Assembly (NCBI RefSeq): GCF_000381885.1
Contig: NZ_KB907220.1
Span: 1 to 64,000, forward strand
Length of the DNA stretch: 64,000 bases
Direction of reading: 5' to 3'
Source: Actinomadura atramentaria DSM 43919
GTDB taxonomy: Bacteria > Actinomycetota > Actinomycetes > Streptosporangiales > Streptosporangiaceae
Shown: positions 60,097 through 64,000 of the stretch, piece after piece
Numbering within the stretch: position 1 is the stretch's first letter
Layout: the number at the start of each line of letters is the position of its first letter
Program-made: the position numbers and the translations under genes
The notes under the pieces: model-generated
Database searches by the model: none
What the model saw: only the letters and a program-made list of their open reading frames with translations
Told to the model about the DNA's origin: nothing

Positions 60097-61220
60097 TTGC
60101 CCGTCAGGAGCTTGACCAGCTCCCCCTTGAACCTGCCGTCGTACAGGTCCTTGTTGGCGGAGGCGAACTCGTAGTCGAGCTTGATGAACTTGACGCCCTG
60201 CGCCTCGTACCCGGCGATCTGCTTGGCGGTCTCACTGCCGGGCAGCCGGGCGTTGTCGCAGAAGTCGCCCTTATACATGATCTTCTGCGCCTCGGGGGTG
60301 AGCAGCCACGTCGTGAACAGCTCGGCGGCGTTCGGGTGCGGCGCGTTCTTCGGGATGGAGACGTACCGCGTCGAGATGGCCGCCGCGCCCTTGAGGATCG
60401 TCGTCTTGATGGGCGCGCCCTGCGCGGCGAAGATGTCCGCCACGTTCTTGCCGCAGGACACCCACAGGCCCGCGAACTCGCCGGACGCGATGCGGTTCAT
60501 CTCGCCGCAGCCGATGAAGCCCTTCGGCTTGAAGCTCTTCAGGTAGGCGCGGACGCCGTCCATGCCCATCGCCTCCTTGGAACCGAGCACGTTGAACTGC
60601 GCGGCGTAGGGGGTGCTGGCGATCGGCTTCGTCATCTTCAGGATGTCGTCGGCGCTCTTGGGCAGTTCGCCGTCCTTGATGAGCGTCGTGTTGTAGGTGA
60701 AGCCGGGAAGCTGGTCGACCCAGGTCAGCGCGGTTCCATCGGAGTTGGCCAGGCCCTTGGTCCAGGGGGCGACCTTCTCCCAGTCGACCTTCTTCAGGAT
60801 GTTCGCGCCCTTGGGGCCCGCGCCGAACGCCGTCTCCGGGTTGGCGAGGAAGGCGTCGGTCGAGGAGGGCTTCTTCGCCTGGTACTCCTGCGTCAGCTTC
60901 GACGCGTTCGTCGGCATGTTCTGCTGCGGCGTCAGCGTGATCTTGATGTTCAGGCCGTACGCCGTCTTGAAGGCGTCGGTCAGGTCCTTCATGGTGGTGC
61001 GCCCGTCCAGGCCCCAGTTGAGGTCGAGCGCGCCCTCCTTGTTCGCAGCCGCCACCAGCGCCGCGAGCGCCGGATTGTTCGCCAGACGGGTCTTGGCCGC
61101 CTCGGCGGCCTGCTCCCCGGTGGCGCCGCCGGAGCCGCCCGACCCGCAGGCCGCCGCGGCCCCGGCGACAAGGACGGCCGCCAGGGCCGGCTTCCAGTGC
61201 TGCAACAGACGGAGCCCCAT
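60093..61220 (-). CDS. Extracellular solute-binding lipoprotein (AfuA/PotD-type)
   Basis: 375 residues from ATG 61220, with GGAGGAGG upstream; a longer GTG frame at 61241 overlaps the operator. Lipobox AAAC at about 22-25, then a Gly/Ser linker and a type II binding fold. The middle has LPGFTYNTTLIKDGELPKSADDILKM and GLWVSCGKNVADIFAAQGAP, and the end PNAAELFTTWLLTPEAQKIMYKGDF, the usual closing region of Fe3+/spermidine-type binding proteins. The operator at 61242-61260 lies directly upstream of the start. Confidence 0.92.
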   Translation of the reverse strand: MGLRLLQHWKPALAAVLVAGAAAACGSGGSGGATGEQAAEAAKTRLANNPALAALVAAANKEGALDLNWGLDGRTTMKDLTDAFKTAYGLNIKITLTPQQNMPTNASKLTQEYQAKKPSSTDAFLANPETAFGAGPKGANILKKVDWEKVAPWTKGLANSDGTALTWVDQLPGFTYNTTLIKDGELPKSADDILKMTKPIASTPYAAQFNVLGSKEAMGMDGVRAYLKSFKPKGFIGCGEMNRIASGEFAGLWVSCGKNVADIFAAQGAPIKTTILKGAAAISTRYVSIPKNAPHPNAAELFTTWLLTPEAQKIMYKGDFCDNARLPGSETAKQIAGYEAQGVKFIKLDYEFASANKDLYDGRFKGELVKLLTGK

Positions 61221-61241
61221 CTGATCCTCCTCCTCGGACAC

Positions 61242-61260
61242 CGTCCCATAAAACGGGACA
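61242..61260 (-). promoter_or_regulatory. IclR-type operator before the importer operon
   Basis: Read on the minus strand: TGTCCCGTTTTATGGGACG, nearly palindromic (CGTCCC...GGGACA on the plus strand). It agrees with the VOC-side copy at 15 of 19 positions and stands 22 bp before the start codon. Confidence 0.65.
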
Positions 61261-61430
61261 GTGGTCCTGAATTATGCAAGCAGGAGCAGATGGGGGCAAG
61301 AGTGTCAGTTGCGCAGCTCACAAAATCCTGGGGAAGAGGACGGGGTTCGCGTGTCGTGGAACACGGTCTGACCTGGGAAAACAGGGTTCCGTCGCAGGTG
61401 GGGAGGCCCGGGTAAAAATCCTGGTTCCGG

Positions 61431-62225
61431 TCAGGACGCGAGGACCGCCAGCCGGTCGCTGATGCGCGCCGCGGTGCGCCGGACGGCGTCGGTGACCTGC
61501 GGAACCTCCGTTTCGGGCACCCGGTGCGACAGCGCCGCGACGCTCACCGCGGCCACGACGCCGCCGTCCGCGTCGCGGATCGGCGCGGCCACGCCCAGGA
61601 CGTCGGCGTCCAGCTCGCCGCGCGTGACGGCCGCGTCGTCGGCGCGGATGCGTTCCAGGCGCTCCCGCAGCACGTTGACGTCGGTGACCGTCGCGCCGGT
61701 GAACCTCGGGAGGCCGTGCTGGGCGACGATCTCGTCCACCTCCGGCTCGGACGCCCACGCCAGCAGCACCAGCGCCGCCGCGCCCGCGTTGATCGGCAGG
61801 ACGTGCCCGCGCTCGTAGGAGAGCCGCACCGGGTGGTCGGTCTCCTCGCGCTCCAGGCACACCACGGACCCGCCCGCGCGGCGGGTCAGCAGCACCGTCT
61901 CGCCGATCTCCTCGACGAGGTCGCGCATCAGCGGCCGGGCGATCTCCGAGAGGCCGAGGCCCTTGCGCGCCAGCCGCGCCAGCTCGAACACGCGCGGGCC
62001 GAGGCGGTACCCGGCGGGCCGGTGCTCCTCGATGAAGCCCGCCGCCGAGAGGCTCTGCAGGTACCGGTACGCCGTGGACCGGGCGACGCCGAGCGCGTCG
62101 GCGACGTCCTGACCGCCGACGACGAGCCGGTTGTCGTCGAAGAGCTGCAAGATGTCGAGCGCGCGCTCGGCCGTGGAGTTCCGCTCGCGATAACCGCTCG
62201 ACCGTTGGGATCGTTGTCCTGTCAT
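61431..62225 (-). CDS. IclR family transcriptional regulator
   Basis: 264 residues from ATG 62225. HTH: STAERALDILQLFDDNRLVVGGQDVADALGVARSTAYRYLQSLSAAGFIEEH; effector domain: RVFELARLARKGLGLSEIARPLMRDLVEEIGETVLLTRRAGGSVVCLEREE, LPINAGAAALVLLAWASEPEVDEIVAQHGLPRFT, and VAAVSVAALSHRVPE at the end. IclR proteins commonly control aromatic-acid catabolism. The importer operon lies downstream and the shared motif covers its own start codon, implying autoregulation and control of the cluster. Confidence 0.93.
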   Translation of the reverse strand: MTGQRSQRSSGYRERNSTAERALDILQLFDDNRLVVGGQDVADALGVARSTAYRYLQSLSAAGFIEEHRPAGYRLGPRVFELARLARKGLGLSEIARPLMRDLVEEIGETVLLTRRAGGSVVCLEREETDHPVRLSYERGHVLPINAGAAALVLLAWASEPEVDEIVAQHGLPRFTGATVTDVNVLRERLERIRADDAAVTRGELDADVLGVAAPIRDADGGVVAAVSVAALSHRVPETEVPQVTDAVRRTAARISDRLAVLAS

Positions 62226-62233
62226 ACAGGAAG
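62215..62233. promoter_or_regulatory. IclR operator over the iclR start codon
   Basis: TGTCCTGTCATACAGGAAG on the plus strand. It contains a perfect 6-bp inverted repeat TCCTGT-CAT-ACAGGA whose centre is the start codon (CAT, 62223-62225). Confidence 0.6.
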
Positions 62234-62352
62234 TCTAGGCCGCCGCCCCTCCCGAAACACCCCCCAGAGCAAACCCGCCACCCACGCATCACGCAAATCC
62301 CGGAACAACACCCGCGCCCGACCATGCGCGCGGTCCGCCATGCACGCAGTCA

Positions 62353-62425
62353 AGCGGGCGGGCGATCGAGCGGGCGGGCGATCGAGCGGGCGGGCGGGCG
62401 GGCGATCGAGCGGGCGCACGGTCGA
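62353..62425. repeat. Tandem repeat of AGCGGGCGGGCGATCG units
   Basis: Two exact 16-bp units AGCGGGCGGGCGATCG (62353-62368, 62369-62384) and a 24-bp expanded unit (62385-62408), followed by decayed copies. It lies in the 268-bp gap between iclR and holA; the rest of the gap (62226-62352, 62426-62493) shows no gene. Confidence 0.7.
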
Positions 62426-62493
62426 TCCGCCGGGCGAGCAGGCGAGCGGCGGACGAGCGGGCGGGTGGGTTCGGTGGTGGCGTGTGCGGGTGG

Positions 62494-63453
62494 TCAGCGG
62501 GACGCGCGGGCGGCGACGATCGTGGAGACCGTCTTCTCCAGCGCGTACGCGGGGTCGGCGGCGCCGCCCTTCACCGCGGCGTCGGCCTCGGTGACGGCGG
62601 TCAGGGCGCGGGCCACGCCGTCGCCGGACCAGCCGCGGAGCTGGCGCTGGACGCGCTCGATCTTCCACGGCGGCATGCCGAGTTCCTTGGCCAGCCCGGC
62701 GGCGCGCGCTCCGCGCGGGGCGCCGCCGACCTTGGCGAGACCGCGGACGCCCTGCGCGAGCGCGCTCACGATCAGGACCGGCGGGACGCCCGTCGACAGC
62801 GCCCAGCGGAGCTGTTCCAGCGCCTCCGCGAGCTGCCCGTCGATCGCCCGGTCCGCGACGGTGAAGCCGCTGACCTCGGCGCGGCCCCGGTAGTAGCGGG
62901 CGACGGCCGCGTCGTCGACCTTCCCGCCGGTGTCCGCGACGAGCTGGCTGCACGCGCCCGCCAGCTCCCGCAGGTCGTTGCCGACCGCCTCCAGCAGCGT
63001 GCGGGCGGCGTCGGCGGAGATCTTGCCGCCGGAGCCGCGGATCTCCGCGCGGATGAAGTCGACCCGCTCCCCCGCCTTGGCGATCCTGGGGCAGGCGATC
63101 TTCCGCGCGCCCGCCTTCGCGAGCCCGTCCACCAGGGCCTTGCCCTTGGCCCCGCCGTGGTGGACGGCGACGAGCCGCACGTCCTCGGCCGGGCTCTTGG
63201 CGTACCGCAGCACCTCGGCGGTGAGGTCCTTGCCGAGATCCTGCGCCGCGCGCAGCACGATGACCTTCCCGCCGCCGAACAGCGACGGCGAGGTCAGCTC
63301 GGCGAGCCGCCCCGGCTCCAGCGCCCCGGGCGCGAGGTCGACGACCTCGGTGTCGGGGTCGCCGGACCGCGCGGCGGCGACGATCTCGCCCACGGCCCGG
63401 TCGACGAGCAGTTCCTCGTCACCGACGATCAAAGTCAGGGGTTCCGGCGCCAT
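62494..63453 (-). CDS. holA: DNA polymerase III subunit delta
   Basis: 319 residues from ATG 63453. PLTLIVGDEELLVDRAVGEIVAAAR at the start, LTSPSLFGGGKVIVLRAAQDLGKD near 75, the Cys-poor actinobacterial delta body, and KVGGAPRGARAAGLAKELGMPPWKIERVQRQLRGWSGDGVARALTAVTEADAAVKGGAADPAYALEKTVSTIVAA at the end. Loads the sliding clamp as part of the clamp loader. In most actinobacteria rpsT is the next gene; here about 12 kb separates them. Confidence 0.95.
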   Translation of the reverse strand: MAPEPLTLIVGDEELLVDRAVGEIVAAARSGDPDTEVVDLAPGALEPGRLAELTSPSLFGGGKVIVLRAAQDLGKDLTAEVLRYAKSPAEDVRLVAVHHGGAKGKALVDGLAKAGARKIACPRIAKAGERVDFIRAEIRGSGGKISADAARTLLEAVGNDLRELAGACSQLVADTGGKVDDAAVARYYRGRAEVSGFTVADRAIDGQLAEALEQLRWALSTGVPPVLIVSALAQGVRGLAKVGGAPRGARAAGLAKELGMPPWKIERVQRQLRGWSGDGVARALTAVTEADAAVKGGAADPAYALEKTVSTIVAARASR

Positions 63454-63514
63454 CCCGACAGCATGCCACGGCCGCCCCCGTCCCCCGCCCCGCTCCAGCG
63501 GTCCCGGCGGCCGG

Positions 63515-64000
63515 TCAGTGGCGGGAGACCTCGGTTATCCCTCCCCTCGTGCGGACGATCGCGATGTCGCCCTCGCGGTCGGTGCGGTAGGCGCGAACGC
63601 CCAGGGACGCCAGCGTGTTCAGCGTGACCGGCGACGGGTGGCCGTAGTCGTTGTCGCGGCCCACCGAGACCAGCGCGAGGCGCGCGCGGGACGCGGCGAG
63701 GAACGCGCGGTCCTGGCCGCGCGAGCCGTGGTGCGGGACCTTCAGCACGTCCACCGGCGGGACGGACGCGGCGAGCGGCGCCTGCGCGTCGTCCTCGACG
63801 TCGCCGGGGAGGAGCGCGGAGAACCCCGGTCGGCGCGCCACCAGGACCACGCTCGCGTCGTTGATCGTCCGGCCGTCGTCGTCCGGGGCCAGCCGGGGTT
63901 CGGCCGAGCCGGGGGCGAGGACGGTGAGCGCCAAGTCGCCGACGCGCCAGGTCTGGCCCGCCGCCGCGAGCGCGAGCGGCAGGCCGCGCGCCAGGGCGGC
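63515..64000 (-). CDS. comEC: ComEC/Rec2 competence protein, C-terminal part (5' end beyond window)
   Basis: The frame stays open to the right edge, so only the last 161 codons are visible. They are the metallo-beta-lactamase-like domain end of ComEC: GQTWRVGDLALTVLAPG, DASVVLVARRPGFSALLPGDVEDDAQ, VDVLKVPHHGSRGQDRAFL with the HHGS motif, and SVGRDNDYGHPS near the end. ComEC is the membrane channel for single-stranded DNA in transformation. It precedes holA in the standard order. Confidence 0.9.
   Translation of the reverse strand, partial: AALARGLPLALAAAGQTWRVGDLALTVLAPGSAEPRLAPDDDGRTINDASVVLVARRPGFSALLPGDVEDDAQAPLAASVPPVDVLKVPHHGSRGQDRAFLAASRARLALVSVGRDNDYGHPSPVTLNTLASLGVRAYRTDREGDIAIVRTRGGITEVSRH

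Overview
The window is about 73-75% GC by eye, dense with genes, with frequent GTG starts, ATGA/GTGA stop-start overlaps and many leaderless-looking promoters. Gene content (F420-type LLM oxidoreductase, actinobacterial leuA leader, DUF1707, DUF3097, DUF1906, kptA, urt operon, hrcA-dnaJ2 with CIRCE) points to a filamentous actinomycete, most likely Streptosporangiales (Actinomadura/Thermomonosporaceae-like). This placement is inferred from gene content and order, not from a database search.

Left part (1-18 kb): the 3' end of an Rpn-nuclease-like gene with a truncated tandem copy of its tail; a MerR regulator with a textbook MerR promoter driving a divergent LLM oxidoreductase; DUF1707, GtrA and MFS membrane proteins; dgt (dNTPase); a YdcF-like protein; ppdK, divergent from a GH15 glycosidase with a DasR-like site between them; a fused SecDF with a small putative secreted partner; glyS; and a secreted DUF1906 protein.

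Middle (18-34 kb): a zinc-starvation operon znuA-znuC-znuB-zur with a Zur box; osmC; a TauD-type dioxygenase; uppS-recO; a protealysin-like M4 protease followed by an emfourin-like inhibitor; leuA behind a Leu-rich leader peptide and hairpin; and the complete urea importer urtABCDE.

Core housekeeping block (33-50.6 kb, plus 62.5-64 kb): era, a zinc-ligand-less cytidine-deaminase-like protein, corC, ybeY, phoH, a HIT protein, an ECF sigma with a membrane partner, rsmE, dnaJ, hrcA (CIRCE), DUF3097, hemW, lepA and rpsT, and further right holA and comEC. This is the conserved actinobacterial translation/heat-shock/replication neighbourhood. A REP-like tandem repeat of G/C-run palindromes lies between the sigma operon and rsmE.

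Inserted between rpsT and holA (about 50.7-62.3 kb) is an accessory segment: kptA, a HAD-like protein, a LysR regulator, and then a catabolic island. The island has a FAD hydroxylase, dienelactone hydrolase, class II aldolase, FAH-family hydrolase, a divergent single-domain VOC protein, a three-gene Fe3+/polyamine-type ABC importer, and an IclR regulator. I find the same 19-bp motif (consensus close to TGTCCTGTTWTNCGNGACA) in the FAH/VOC intergenic region, at the importer promoter and over the iclR start codon. The island therefore reads as one IclR regulon for uptake and degradation of an unidentified, probably aromatic, substrate. This is the best candidate for an undescribed system in the window.
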